DNA of 64,000 bases from an uncultured Oscillospiraceae bacterium (GCA_947625815.1 CANQPU010000009.1:1-64000), one strand, 5' to 3'; positions 32,635 to 41,787 are shown, counted from the first letter of the stretch. Translations and numbers: made by a program. Notes: generated by a model from the letters alone, not told the origin.

Positions 32635-33345
32635 TCAAAGGCCGGCGGCGGAATAGAGGGCGCGCAGGGGCTCGGGCCCGGAGAGGGAGGGATCCTCGGC
32701 GGCCATGGAGACGAAGTCCGCGCCGGCCACCACCAGATGGTCAAGGAGCACCACGCCCAGATCGGAGAGGAGCTTCGCGATGGAGGCCGTGGCGTGCCGG
32801 TCCTCCCGGGAGGGAATGGCGATGCCGTTGGGGTGGTTGTGGGCGATGATCACCGCGGCGGCGTCGGTCTGGGTGATCAGGGCCGCCAGCGCGTAGATGT
32901 CCACCTTGAGCGCGGAGAGCCCGCCCTCACAGATCCCCTTGCAGGAGAGGGGCCGCAGGTCCATGTCCAGGCACAGGACGTACATCGTCTCCCGGGAAAG
33001 GCCCATGAGCCGGGGGACGAAAAACTCCCCGGCGCGGGCGGGACCGTTGATGACGCCGGCCGGGCCGCACCGGGTCTGCGCCCGCCGGATCAGCGTTCCC
33101 ACCAGGTCAAAAAGCATGGCCGCTCCGCCGATGCCGCGGACGGCGTCAAGCTCCTCCTGCCCCGCGCGGACGGCGTCGGGCAGAGAGCCGAAGCGGCCGG
33201 TGAGCTCAAGGGCCGTTTCGCGGGGATCGTTCCCGGGGGCAAAGCCCGCCAGAAGCTCGGCCAGCTCTCTGTCGGTCAGATCCTCCGGCCCGTATTCCAG
33301 AAACCGCGTCTTCAGGGCGGCGCGGCGATCGGAAGCGTTTCCCAT
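32635..33345 (-). CDS. radC: RadC family protein with intact JAMM metal site
   Basis: A 236-residue RadC/YeeS-type protein: an N-terminal helix-hairpin-helix region (LDAVRGIGGAAMLFDLVG) followed by an MPN/JAB1 domain. The JAMM residues are complete (IIAHNHPNGIAIPSREDRHA, i.e. HxH...S..D), so it can bind zinc. RadC proteins were once linked to DNA repair, but their activity is unresolved. ATG 33345 lies eight bases after the stop of a second RadC paralogue, and both are on the minus strand. Confidence 0.9.
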   Translation of the reverse strand: MGNASDRRAALKTRFLEYGPEDLTDRELAELLAGFAPGNDPRETALELTGRFGSLPDAVRAGQEELDAVRGIGGAAMLFDLVGTLIRRAQTRCGPAGVINGPARAGEFFVPRLMGLSRETMYVLCLDMDLRPLSCKGICEGGLSALKVDIYALAALITQTDAAAVIIAHNHPNGIAIPSREDRHATASIAKLLSDLGVVLLDHLVVAGADFVSMAAEDPSLSGPEPLRALYSAAGL

Positions 33346-33353
33346 GGCGCGCC

Positions 33354-34091
33354 TCACAGTCCCGGCCCGGGCAGGGTGAGCCTGCCCAGGGAGCGGTACG
33401 CCGCGCGGCTCTCCCCGCCGCGGGGCGGTAGGTAACACCGGTCGGCCAAAGAGACGGCCTCCTCCGGGGAGAGGAGGATATAGTCGAGCAGCAGGAGCCC
33501 CACCGAGGCCAGAGCCGCGTCCGCGGCCCGGGCGAAGCCGTAATCGAGATCGCGGACCGGGGAGGCGCAGGGCAGGGCGTGGGCCAGGATCACCGTGTCG
33601 GCTTTGGAGAGGGCGGCCTGGTTTACGGTGATGTCGATGACCCTGTCGCCGCGGGACAGGTCCAGATCACAGACGGACTTGAAGGAGAGATAGCGCCCCC
33701 CGCCGTCAAGGCACACAACGCCGAAGCTCTCGCGGGAGATCCCCCGCAGCCGCGGGCTGAGGAACCGGAGAGCGTCACGGGAGGTGAAGCGCGCGCCGGT
33801 GCGGGTGTCCCGGGAGCGGACCAGATCCCGGATGCTCCCCGTCAGTCCCAGAAGGAGAGCGGAATTCTCCCCGACGCCGGTGATCTCCATGATCTCGGCG
33901 GCGTTGGAGTCAAAGATCCCCGCAAGGCCCCCAAAACGCTCCAGCAGACTCTTCGCCATGGGACGCACGTCCCGGCGGGGGATGCTGTAACAGAGCAGGA
34001 GCTCCAGAAGGTCCAGATCCTCCATGCCCTCGCCGCCGGAGCCGGCGTAACGCTCCCTCAGGCGGCCGCGATGGCCGTGATGTTCTCCCAC
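33354..34091 (-). CDS. RadC paralogue with degenerate JAMM site
   Basis: A 245-residue RadC-like protein. The helix-hairpin-helix part is visible as LLLCYSIPRRDVRPMAKSLL and IMEITGVGENSALLLGL, followed by the JAB1 fold (ESFGVVCLDGGGRYL, VNQAALSKADTVILAH). Where the metal site should read HNHP...S..D it reads HALPCASPVRDLDYGF, so the second histidine is lost and zinc binding is unlikely. The C-terminal LLLDYILLSPEEAVSLAD is normal. GTG 34091 follows AAAGGAGG by ten bases. It is translated just before the intact RadC, suggesting a catalytic/non-catalytic pair. Confidence 0.88.
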   Translation of the reverse strand: MGEHHGHRGRLRERYAGSGGEGMEDLDLLELLLCYSIPRRDVRPMAKSLLERFGGLAGIFDSNAAEIMEITGVGENSALLLGLTGSIRDLVRSRDTRTGARFTSRDALRFLSPRLRGISRESFGVVCLDGGGRYLSFKSVCDLDLSRGDRVIDITVNQAALSKADTVILAHALPCASPVRDLDYGFARAADAALASVGLLLLDYILLSPEEAVSLADRCYLPPRGGESRAAYRSLGRLTLPGPGL

Positions 34092-34136
34092 CCGCGGGCG
34101 CCTCCTTTCAAAGGTCTCCGGGAACGCCGGCGTTCG

Positions 34137-35651
34137 TCATTCGCGCTCCTCGATGAGGGGCAGGTAATGGAGATATTTGCTCTCCAGGATACACTTGGCA
34201 TCGGTGCTGTCCATGGCCTTCTTCACCTCTCCGGTGGAATAAGCCACGCTGGCGATGGTGCCGGCGCCGGCCACACAGCCCCCCGGACAGCCCATCCCCT
34301 CCAAAAGGTAGCCGTTGTACTTTCCCGCCTTGGCCAGGGTCAGCATCTTCTTGCACTCGGCCAGCCCGTTGGCGTGGGCCACCTTGATCTCCCGGTCGGG
34401 GGCCAGCTGCTTGGCGGCGTTGACCACGGCGTTGGCCACGCCTCCCGCCACCGCGAAGCCCCGCCCGTCGGCGGTGGCCTCGTCCATGGGATCGGAGGGA
34501 AGCTCCGCCGGGTCGATCTCCCGGGCGTCGAACATGCCCAGGACCTCCTCAAAGGTGAGGACGAAGTCCACGTCGGACCGGATCTCACGACGCGAGGCCT
34601 CCAGCTTTTTGGCGGCGCAGGGCCCGATGAAGCAGACCTTGCAGCCCGGGTGGTCCTTTTTGATCATGCGGCCGGTCAGCACCATGGGCGTCAGGGCCAT
34701 GGAGATGTTGTCCGCGATGGTGGGGAAGAGCTTCCTGGCCATCATGGTCCACGCCGGGCAGCAGGAGGTGGCCATGAAGGGCCGCTCCTCCGGGACCTCC
34801 CGGAGGAAGTCCTGGGCCTCCTGGAGCGTGCAGATGTCCGCGCCGATGGAGACCTCCACCAGGTCGGCAAAGCCCAGGGCCTTGAAGGCGGGGCGCATCT
34901 TGTCATAGGTCAGGTGGGCGCCGAACTGGCCGCAGAAGGCCGGCGCGATGGCGGCGTAGACCGGCTCGCCGCTCTTGATGGCCATGATGGTCTGATAGAT
35001 CTGGCCCTTGTCCGCGATGGCGGCAAAGGGACAGGAGACGAGACACTGTCCGCAGGAGACGCACTTTGTCTGGTCGATCTCCGCCCTCCCGTAGGAATCG
35101 GTCCGGATGGCGCCCATGCCGCAGGCGGCGGCGCAGGGCCGCTCCTGCTTGATGATGGCGTGATAGGAGCAGGCGTCGGCGCACCGGCCGCACTTGACGC
35201 ACAGGTGCTCGTCGATGACGCTCTTCCCGTTCACCATGGAGATGGCGTTCCGGGGGCAGACCTCCAGGCAGGGGTGCTCAAAGCATCCCTGGCAGGCGTT
35301 GGTCACCAGCACCTGCTTCTCCGGGCACTTGTTGCAGGCGAACTTGATGACGTTCACAAGGGGCGGAGTATAGTATTTTTCGGCGATGGCGCTGGCGTCA
35401 ACGCCGTCATTGAGCTCCACCTGCTCCGCCACGTTGCGGATGGGGAGGCTCATGGCGAGCCTGAGCCGCTCGCCCACGATGGCGCGCTCAAGAAAGATGC
35501 TGTCCCTGTATGTAGCCACCTCGCCGGGGATGATCTTGTAGGGGAGCCTGACGATCTCCCGGGATATGTCCCCGCCCTCATAGGCGACGCGGGCGATCTC
35601 GGTAAAAATCTTGTGACGGATCTTTGTCTTGTTGGATTCAAGTCCTCGCAT
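34137..35651 (-). CDS. [FeFe] hydrogenase, group B type, monomeric
   Basis: A 504-residue iron-sulfur enzyme. An N-terminal extension and ferredoxin-type clusters (ACNKCPE, ACQGCFEHPCLEVCP, LCVKCGRCADAC, CVSCGQCLVSCP) precede the H-cluster domain. L1 is TSCCPAW, L2 FIGPCAAKK and L3 EGMGCPGGCVAGAG. TSCCPAW instead of TSCSPGW is characteristic of group B, whose physiological role is poorly known. All cysteines for the H-cluster are present. There is no signal peptide. AAGGAGG precedes ATG 35651. No hydE/F/G maturation genes are in the window. Confidence 0.92.
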   Translation of the reverse strand: MRGLESNKTKIRHKIFTEIARVAYEGGDISREIVRLPYKIIPGEVATYRDSIFLERAIVGERLRLAMSLPIRNVAEQVELNDGVDASAIAEKYYTPPLVNVIKFACNKCPEKQVLVTNACQGCFEHPCLEVCPRNAISMVNGKSVIDEHLCVKCGRCADACSYHAIIKQERPCAAACGMGAIRTDSYGRAEIDQTKCVSCGQCLVSCPFAAIADKGQIYQTIMAIKSGEPVYAAIAPAFCGQFGAHLTYDKMRPAFKALGFADLVEVSIGADICTLQEAQDFLREVPEERPFMATSCCPAWTMMARKLFPTIADNISMALTPMVLTGRMIKKDHPGCKVCFIGPCAAKKLEASRREIRSDVDFVLTFEEVLGMFDAREIDPAELPSDPMDEATADGRGFAVAGGVANAVVNAAKQLAPDREIKVAHANGLAECKKMLTLAKAGKYNGYLLEGMGCPGGCVAGAGTIASVAYSTGEVKKAMDSTDAKCILESKYLHYLPLIEERE

Positions 35652-35686
35652 GACGGAGCCTCCTTGTGAATTGAAATGGATGACTT

Positions 35687-35716
35687 ATTTTAACATATAT
35701 CGATCCCGCTGTTCAA
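35687..35716 (-). promoter_or_regulatory. Sigma-A promoter of the hydrogenase gene
   Basis: On the minus strand TTGAAC (35716-35711), an 18-bp spacer, then TAAAAT (35692-35687) with TGT as extended -10. It lies between the pectinesterase stop and the hydrogenase start. Confidence 0.75.
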
Positions 35717-35720
35717 GAGG

Positions 35721-36575
35721 TTATTTTTTGACCCAGGGCACCCGCCCCGGCACGGCCGGCCGCTCGTGGAACCGGCAGGTCCTGTCCCGGTCGGTGTCGT
35801 TCCATTTGTCAAAGCCCAGCGGGGAGATGTGGGGTCCGTAGAGGCAGTCCTCGTAGACGCAAAGCCCGTAGTCCCGCCAGGGCCGCGCCAGGTAGACGCT
35901 CCCGTCGGCCACGCCCTCCTCCCGGGTGAACCGGCAGCGCCTGAAAAGATACCCCTCCGTCTGCTCCGGGGAGTGCGCCGGCGCGGCGGTGTAGCCGCAG
36001 CCCCGGGCGTCGTTGAGGGAGCGGATCTCGCAGTCCTCAAAAAGCGCCGCGGCGCAGCCGAAGATGAAATCCACCGTCCCCTCGACGAGACAGTGGGAGA
36101 ACCGCTGGCGGCAGGTCATGTCCCGGCGCAGGATGTCCGGCAGGAACCCGTCGTAGCGCGCGATGAGATCCCGGGGCAGGGGACCGGTGAAGAGCGTGTC
36201 CTGGGTGGAGGTGAGGCGGCAGCGCTCCATGACGAAGCCGTCGGCATACACCGTCAGCGCCACCTCCTGGCCCTTGAGCTCCGGGTGAAGGGAGTCGTTG
36301 ACCACCGCCAGATCCCGCATGGTCACCCCGTCGGCGCAGACGGCCAGCGTCCAGGTGCGGAAGGTGTTGTATTCCACGCCCCTCTCGTCCGGCTTTTTCG
36401 CGTAGTCGTCCCAGACGATGCGCGTCCTGTCCATCCCCGCGCCCTCGACCGTCAGGCCGGGGACGGTGATCATGGCCTTGACCCGGAAATCCCCCTCCGG
36501 AAGGACGATATGCTCACCGGGCGCGGCGGAGGCGAAAACTTCGGCAAGATTCTGTCCGTGTTGCACGAAAATCAC
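35721..36575 (-). CDS. Intracellular pectin methylesterase (CE8)
   Basis: Removes methyl esters from galacturonan. The 284-residue right-handed beta-helix protein shows the family motifs STQDTLFTGPLP, the catalytic EGTVDFIFGCAAALFEDC (second catalytic aspartate) and YLARPWRDYG. It starts directly with the enzyme domain (IFVQHGQNLAEVF) and has no signal peptide, so it acts on imported oligosaccharides. GTG 36575 follows AAGGGGGGATCCAC; a longer in-frame reading runs through the AT-rich promoter region and is unlikely. It is divergent from the pectin transport operon. Confidence 0.92.
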   Translation of the reverse strand: MIFVQHGQNLAEVFASAAPGEHIVLPEGDFRVKAMITVPGLTVEGAGMDRTRIVWDDYAKKPDERGVEYNTFRTWTLAVCADGVTMRDLAVVNDSLHPELKGQEVALTVYADGFVMERCRLTSTQDTLFTGPLPRDLIARYDGFLPDILRRDMTCRQRFSHCLVEGTVDFIFGCAAALFEDCEIRSLNDARGCGYTAAPAHSPEQTEGYLFRRCRFTREEGVADGSVYLARPWRDYGLCVYEDCLYGPHISPLGFDKWNDTDRDRTCRFHERPAVPGRVPWVKK

Positions 36576-36863
36576 GTGGATCCCCCCTTGATTTTTTGGT
36601 ACATTATATACTATAATGGACTGCAAGGGACAGAGGAAATTGCCAAAAAATCTGTTTTGTATATAAATTTGCGTGTTTTGTCCATATACATAAAATCCGC
36701 CAGTGTGTATAATATTAAATAAAATAGAGTTTCGAATGTAGACATTTTGCACAAAAACCGCGAACTCTATGATACATACCACTGATTTTGAGGCCCGAAA
36801 TCCGCAAAAAAACGGAGTTTCTGGGTTCTTTTAAGTGCGTTTAGGCATATTTTGGAGGAAACG
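36576..36863. other. AT-rich divergent control region of the pectin locus
   Basis: About 290 bases between the pectinesterase and the transport operon, much AT-richer than the genes. It contains the plus-strand promoter at 36685 and a second candidate (TTGCAC, 15 bp, TATGAT ending 36773). An imperfect inverted repeat (AGAGTTTCG at 36726, CGAACTCT at 36761) may be an operator. No gene is present. Confidence 0.55.
36685..36713 (+). promoter_or_regulatory. Candidate promoter of the pectin transport operon
   Basis: TATACA (36685-36690), 17 bp, perfect TATAAT (36708-36713). The leader to the first ATG would be about 145 bases. Confidence 0.55.
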
Positions 36864-37454
36864 ATGGAGCGGAAGAGGACCTTTGGACAGTACAGATTCA
36901 TCGATCTGACCATCTTCGCGGTGCTGACGTGCTTTTTTGAGGCTCTCATCGTCCGGGCGGCAAGATTCTGGTTCCCCCAGGAGCTCTACACCGTCTCTCT
37001 CTCGGCGGCCATGACCGCCATCGTCTATATGCGCTGGGGCGCCTGGGGCGGCATCCACGCCGTCCTTGCCGGTTTTGTCTTCTGCCTGTTTTCCGGAGGT
37101 ACCGGGGAGCAGTACATGATATACTGTGTCGGGAATCTGTTCTCCCTGTTTGCCCTGATCCTGCTCTTCAGGGTGGGGAAGGAGAAGGTGAGGACGTCAA
37201 AGCTCCTGTCGCTCCTCTTTCCGATCCTCGTCCAGTTCCTGATGCACGGCGGAAGAGCGTTGACGGCGTTGTTACTGGGGGCGCCGCTGACGGGTGTGGC
37301 CGGCTTTTTCCTGGAGGACAGCCTGTCATACGTCTTTACCCTGGTGATCGCGTGGATCGTCAAAAGGCTGGATGGCGTCTACGAGGATCAAAAACATTAC
37401 CTTCTTCGCCTCAATTCGGAGAAGGAAAAAAAGGAGGTTAAAAATGAAAGTTAG
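36864..37454 (+). CDS. Unrecognised integral membrane protein 1 of the pectin operon
   Basis: A 196-residue protein with five or six hydrophobic segments (for example LTIFAVLTCFFEALIV, GGIHAVLAGFVFCLFSGG, NLFSLFALILLF, SYVFTLVIAWIVKRL) and a lysine- and glutamate-rich C-terminal tail. The arrangement recalls substrate-binding S components of ECF transporters, but I cannot confirm this. ATG 36864 is five bases after GGAGG. Its last codons overlap the start of the first permease by 11 bases, so it is translationally coupled to an ABC transporter. Confidence 0.75.
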   Translation: MERKRTFGQYRFIDLTIFAVLTCFFEALIVRAARFWFPQELYTVSLSAAMTAIVYMRWGAWGGIHAVLAGFVFCLFSGGTGEQYMIYCVGNLFSLFALILLFRVGKEKVRTSKLLSLLFPILVQFLMHGGRALTALLLGAPLTGVAGFFLEDSLSYVFTLVIAWIVKRLDGVYEDQKHYLLRLNSEKEKKEVKNES

Positions 37455-38499
37455 GGCAGCGGATTTCCTCGTCTACGACCAGGAAAAGGGCGTATACAGA
37501 GAAAATCCGGAACAAGTCGTCCGCGACGACGTGGAAAAGCATTACTGGCTCCACGTGGTCCGGTCGATCGCCAAGGACTGGCGCCTCTACCTGATGCTGG
37601 TGCCGATGCTCCTGGTCTTCCTCTTTTGGCGGTACTTCCCCATGTACGAGCTTCTGAGCTGCTTCAAGGTCGATCACAGCGAGCTTGAGGTTTCGGAGCA
37701 GCTGTTCTCGGGCTTCTCCTACTTCAAGACCCTGCTCTTCGGCGGCGACGCGCTTTCCGTCCAATTCTGGAGGGCCCTCAGGAACACCTTCATCATCAGC
37801 TTCTACGGCCTGTGCTTCGGCTTCCCGCTCCCCATCGTCCTGGCCCTCTTCTTCAACGAGGTCAGGTCCAACGGCTTCCGGAGCGTGCTCCAGGTACTTA
37901 CATACCTGCCGAAGTTCATGTCCACCGTCGTCATGACCTCTCTGGTGACCATGCTGGTCAAGCAGGGCGGTACCACGACCAACATGGGCATCCTCTGCCA
38001 GCTGCTGGTGCGGCTCAAGTTGATCCCCTATGAGGTCGGCGAGGGAGGCCTCCTGAACCAGCCCAGCTTCTTCCGGTCGCTCTACGAGATCAGCGGCATC
38101 TGGGAGGGCGCGGGCTACGGAAGCATCGTGTTCTTCGCCGCGATCATCGGCATCTCCCCCACGAGCTATGAGGCCGCTCAGATCGACGGCGCCAACAAGT
38201 GGGCGCAGATGCGCTACGTGGTGCTCCCCAGCATCCTCTCCACCATCGTCATCATGCTCATCACCCGTATCGGCGGCCTTCTCAACATTGGCTATGAGAA
38301 AGTCCTTCTTCTTTACAAACCTGAGACCTACGTTACAGCCGACGTAATGTCCACCTTCGCGTACAGGTACAGTGTGGAGGGTTCCGGCCAGCCGGGACTT
38401 GGCTCCGCGGCCGAAATGATGAACAACGTCATCGGCATGCTGCTGGTCCTTGGCTCCAACGTGATCGCGCGCAAGGCCACGAACACGTCCCTCTATTGA
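37444..38499 (+). CDS. ABC sugar transporter permease (LplB-like)
   Basis: A 351-residue inner-membrane permease of the LplB branch of carbohydrate (CUT1-like) importers. Six membrane segments follow a 45-residue cytoplasmic N-terminus. The EAA loop that contacts the ATPase reads ISPTSYEAAQIDGANKWAQM. The opening block LYLMLVPMLLVFLFWRYFPM is typical. AAGGAGG lies seven bases before ATG 37444. It pairs with the LplC-like permease 15 bases downstream and with the large binding protein after that. Predicted substrate, from context, is oligogalacturonide. Confidence 0.92.
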   Translation: MKVRAADFLVYDQEKGVYRENPEQVVRDDVEKHYWLHVVRSIAKDWRLYLMLVPMLLVFLFWRYFPMYELLSCFKVDHSELEVSEQLFSGFSYFKTLLFGGDALSVQFWRALRNTFIISFYGLCFGFPLPIVLALFFNEVRSNGFRSVLQVLTYLPKFMSTVVMTSLVTMLVKQGGTTTNMGILCQLLVRLKLIPYEVGEGGLLNQPSFFRSLYEISGIWEGAGYGSIVFFAAIIGISPTSYEAAQIDGANKWAQMRYVVLPSILSTIVIMLITRIGGLLNIGYEKVLLLYKPETYVTADVMSTFAYRYSVEGSGQPGLGSAAEMMNNVIGMLLVLGSNVIARKATNTSLY

Positions 38500-38514
38500 T
38501 GAAAGGAGAGGCAC

Positions 38515-39405
38515 ATGAAAAGAAAGCTTGAAATCACCGAGCTGATCTTTAAGATCATCAGCTACACTCTCCTGACCATCTTCGCGCTGGCCTGCCTCTA
38601 TCCCTTTGTGTACGCGCTGAGCTCGTCCATTTCCGGCCGGCACGCCGTGGAGTACAGCCAGATCGTCCTCCTTCCTAAAGACCTCCAGTTTGAGGCGTTC
38701 TCCTCCATGTTCTCCAACAACAGCTTCTGGACGGCTTACTCCAACACCCTGTTCATCACGCTCTACGGTACCATCTGGGCCATGTTCACCTCGATCCTGG
38801 GCGCCTACGCGCTCTCCAAGAAGAGGCTCCTTTTCCGGAAATTCTTCAACTTCTTCCTGGTGTTCACCATGTGGTTCTCCGCCGGTATCGTTCCCCAGTA
38901 CTTGAACTACCTGGCTACGCGCAAAGTATTTCAGGCGGTAGGCATCGCCGACGATAAGTGGCTGGTGGTCATCGCCATGGGCATGGCGGCCATGAACATC
39001 ATCCTCCTGCGCAACGCCTTCGAGGGCGTCCCCTCCGAGATTGAGGAGGCCGCCATCGTGGACGGCGCCACGGAGATGCAGGTCCTGACCAACGTCTACC
39101 TGCCCATGAGCAAGTCCACTATCGCCACCGTCGCCCTGTTCTTCGGCATCTCCCGCTGGAACGGCTACTTCTGGGCCCGCCAGATGATGCTCAACCAGAA
39201 CGAGCATCCTCTTCAGGTCTACATCCGCCTCCAGCTGGAGCGGTACACCAACCCCGACCTGACATCAGGCTGGAACGAGGTCTACGCCACCGACTCAGCT
39301 ATCTACGCGCTCATCATCTGCTCCGTGATCCCCGTCCTCATCATCTACCCCTTCATCCAGAAGTACTTCGCGAAGGGCACGAACGTGGGCGGCGTCAAGG
39401 AGTAA
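38515..39405 (+). CDS. ABC sugar transporter permease (LplC/YtcP-like)
   Basis: A 296-residue permease, partner of the preceding LplB-like protein. It has the family's N-terminal ISYTLLTIFALACLYPFVYA, six membrane segments, an EAA loop EIEEAAIVDGATEMQ, and the C-terminal PFIQKYFAKGTNVGGVKE that is almost diagnostic of the YtcP/LplC branch. AAAGGAG precedes ATG 38515. A short stem (TACGGG/CCCGTA) lies in the 84-base gap before the binding-protein gene. Confidence 0.93.
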   Translation: MKRKLEITELIFKIISYTLLTIFALACLYPFVYALSSSISGRHAVEYSQIVLLPKDLQFEAFSSMFSNNSFWTAYSNTLFITLYGTIWAMFTSILGAYALSKKRLLFRKFFNFFLVFTMWFSAGIVPQYLNYLATRKVFQAVGIADDKWLVVIAMGMAAMNIILLRNAFEGVPSEIEEAAIVDGATEMQVLTNVYLPMSKSTIATVALFFGISRWNGYFWARQMMLNQNEHPLQVYIRLQLERYTNPDLTSGWNEVYATDSAIYALIICSVIPVLIIYPFIQKYFAKGTNVGGVKE

Positions 39406-39489
39406 ACCCCCGCTTTTTCCCGGCGTTTACGGGCTCGTCCCGTAACCATACACACACAAGCCATTTTGTTATTTTAGGAGGAACAAAAA

Positions 39490-41787
39490 GTGAAAAAGCT
39501 CAATAAAATATTGGCTGTGGTGCTTGCGTTCGTCATGATCGCCGCCCTTTTGGTCGGCTGCGGACCCAAGCTCCCGGACGCAGAGGAGAATCCTGTTACC
39601 CCCAACAATCCCGTCACCCCCAATAACCCCGATACCCCCGACAACCCCGACAATCCCGACAATCCCGGCCCCGCGGTGACCGAGACTGTCTCCGACAAGT
39701 ATACGCATGACAACAACCTCACCATCCGGATGGCCTTCGGCTACAACAGCACCGACTGCGCCATCTCCTTCAACGCCAACCTCATCGACAAGTACGGCAC
39801 CGATGACGGCGCCGGCAAGGTCCTCACCATCAACGGCGTCGGCTACCGCGCCGGCGACCTGAAGCCCACCTGGGTCGAGGTCGAGAAGCGCCTTGGCTTC
39901 AACGTTGAGGACGTCTATCAGGGCAAGAAGCCGGCCGATGAGTTCACGCTTTGGGCCGAGCGTGACGATAAGCCCGAGATCATCTACGGCGACCTGAGCT
40001 CCCTCAACAACGCCGGTCTGGCCGGCAGCCTTGTGAACATCGCCGACTATCTTGACATGATGCCCAACCTCAAGGCTTACCTGGACGCCAACCCCATCGT
40101 CCGTCTCTCCCTGGAGGCTGACCCCGAGACCCACGCCATCTACTACAGCCCCTACTTCGACGGTTCCAATGATATCGAGCGTATGCCCCTTATGAGGACC
40201 GACTGGGTGGAGAAGCTCCTCAACAACGATGACGAGCTCACCGGCAGCGACCCCGTGACCACCGGCATCGTTCAGCCCTATATGCCCACCTCCGGCTCCA
40301 TCACCGTTGACGTTGTCAAGGCCGACGGCTCCGGCGTTGAGCAGGTCACCAAGAACTATGACGCTTACGGCAACATCGTTCAGAAGATGAACGAGGCCGG
40401 CAGCATCGACGGCAACACCGCTGTCAAGATGCTCCGCGAGTACATCGACAAGACCTACGGCGGCTACTACACCCCCGATCACCGCGCTGACCTCTTCATC
40501 GGCCAGAACGCCGCCTGGGACGCTGACGAGCTGGTCGCCCTGCTGCGCTGCGTCTGCGCCAACACCATCGCCCTCAGAGGCTCTTATTATGACCGCCCGA
40601 TCACCGATGAAAACGGCAAGGAGACCATTGTGAAGACCAGCATCATGGGCATCGTCTGCCGCGAGGATGCCAACATGCAGCGCAAGGTCGATATGTACCG
40701 TCTTGCCGCCATCCTCTTCGGCGTCCGCGGCCTTGAGTCCCGCCTGGACTACCTCTACCTCGACAAGGACGGCAATCTCCATGACGCCCGTCAGGAGGTC
40801 GCCACCTATGAGGCTATGGACCGTATGCACAACATGGCTCTCGAGGGTCTGATCGGCGTCTCTTACCTCAAGAACCAGGACGAGAAGACCGAGACGAACC
40901 TTGAGAACGACATCACCTTCATGCACTACGACTACAACCAGACCCAGACCCTCCATAACGCCACCAGGCTTCAGGATGGCGAGAAGTACATGGCCGTCAT
41001 GATCCCCGTGGCCCGTTGGGATGACGGCACCGGCGAGCAGTACATGCGCTTCACCGAGTCCTGGCGTTCCGTCAAGGATTCCGGCCTTGCCATCTTCAAG
41101 GACGCTGTGGCCGACAACGAGGAAGAGCTTTACGCCGCCCTCAACCTCTTCGATTACGCCTTCAGCAAGGAAGGCCAGATCCTCATGAGCTACGGCCCCG
41201 ATGAGTTCATCAAGCAGGACGCCAACGGCAACCTGGTGACCTTCAACTTCAACGGCGAGCAGTGGCCCGAGATCTCCGATTACACCCGTGAGATCCTTTG
41301 GGATCTTGCCGGCGGCAACTACACCAACTTCGCCCGTTACTTCCTGGGCTCCACGCTGCACTTCCTGAAGAGCCAGTCCTTCGAGTTCCAGTGCACCCAT
41401 GACGTGGGCCGCGAGGGCGCCGGACACCTGTCCACCGCTATCGGCCTTGGCGTCATCAAGCATCCTGAGCTGGCCATCACCTCCGACAACTACTGGTACA
41501 CCGTCATCCCGTCCGCCCTGCCCGTTGGCGAGACCGACAACGAGACCCTGAAGTCCTACACCAACCTCTCCGGCGACAGCGGCAAGTTCGGCACAGGCAA
41601 GAAATCCGTCAGCGAGTTCGTTGATATCATCATCAGCGGCTACGCCGGCACCGTCGTCGAGGGCGTCAACAACGCCGCCGCCGCCGCCGCGCAGGTCACC
41701 AACGACTACAACGGCAAGGGCTATCTGACCATCATGCAGGAGGCCTGGGACTGGGCTCTCGAGTCCTATCAGTCCACTCAGGGCTGA
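39490..41787 (+). CDS. Large extracellular solute-binding lipoprotein
   Basis: A 765-residue sugar-binding lipoprotein for the ABC importer. The signal peptide ends in lipobox LLVGC at about residue 24. A spacer of NP/DNP/TPN repeats (PVTPNNPVTPNNPDTPDN) to about residue 60 would lift the domain off the membrane. The binding domain begins near KYTHDNNLTIRMAF. It is longer than typical LplA-type proteins (about 500-560). GTG 39490 follows AGGAGGAACAAAAA. Codon choice (CTT, GCT, GTT, CGT) is noticeably different from nearby genes, consistent with high expression. A strong hairpin follows the gene. Confidence 0.9.
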   Translation: MKKLNKILAVVLAFVMIAALLVGCGPKLPDAEENPVTPNNPVTPNNPDTPDNPDNPDNPGPAVTETVSDKYTHDNNLTIRMAFGYNSTDCAISFNANLIDKYGTDDGAGKVLTINGVGYRAGDLKPTWVEVEKRLGFNVEDVYQGKKPADEFTLWAERDDKPEIIYGDLSSLNNAGLAGSLVNIADYLDMMPNLKAYLDANPIVRLSLEADPETHAIYYSPYFDGSNDIERMPLMRTDWVEKLLNNDDELTGSDPVTTGIVQPYMPTSGSITVDVVKADGSGVEQVTKNYDAYGNIVQKMNEAGSIDGNTAVKMLREYIDKTYGGYYTPDHRADLFIGQNAAWDADELVALLRCVCANTIALRGSYYDRPITDENGKETIVKTSIMGIVCREDANMQRKVDMYRLAAILFGVRGLESRLDYLYLDKDGNLHDARQEVATYEAMDRMHNMALEGLIGVSYLKNQDEKTETNLENDITFMHYDYNQTQTLHNATRLQDGEKYMAVMIPVARWDDGTGEQYMRFTESWRSVKDSGLAIFKDAVADNEEELYAALNLFDYAFSKEGQILMSYGPDEFIKQDANGNLVTFNFNGEQWPEISDYTREILWDLAGGNYTNFARYFLGSTLHFLKSQSFEFQCTHDVGREGAGHLSTAIGLGVIKHPELAITSDNYWYTVIPSALPVGETDNETLKSYTNLSGDSGKFGTGKKSVSEFVDIIISGYAGTVVEGVNNAAAAAAQVTNDYNGKGYLTIMQEAWDWALESYQSTQG

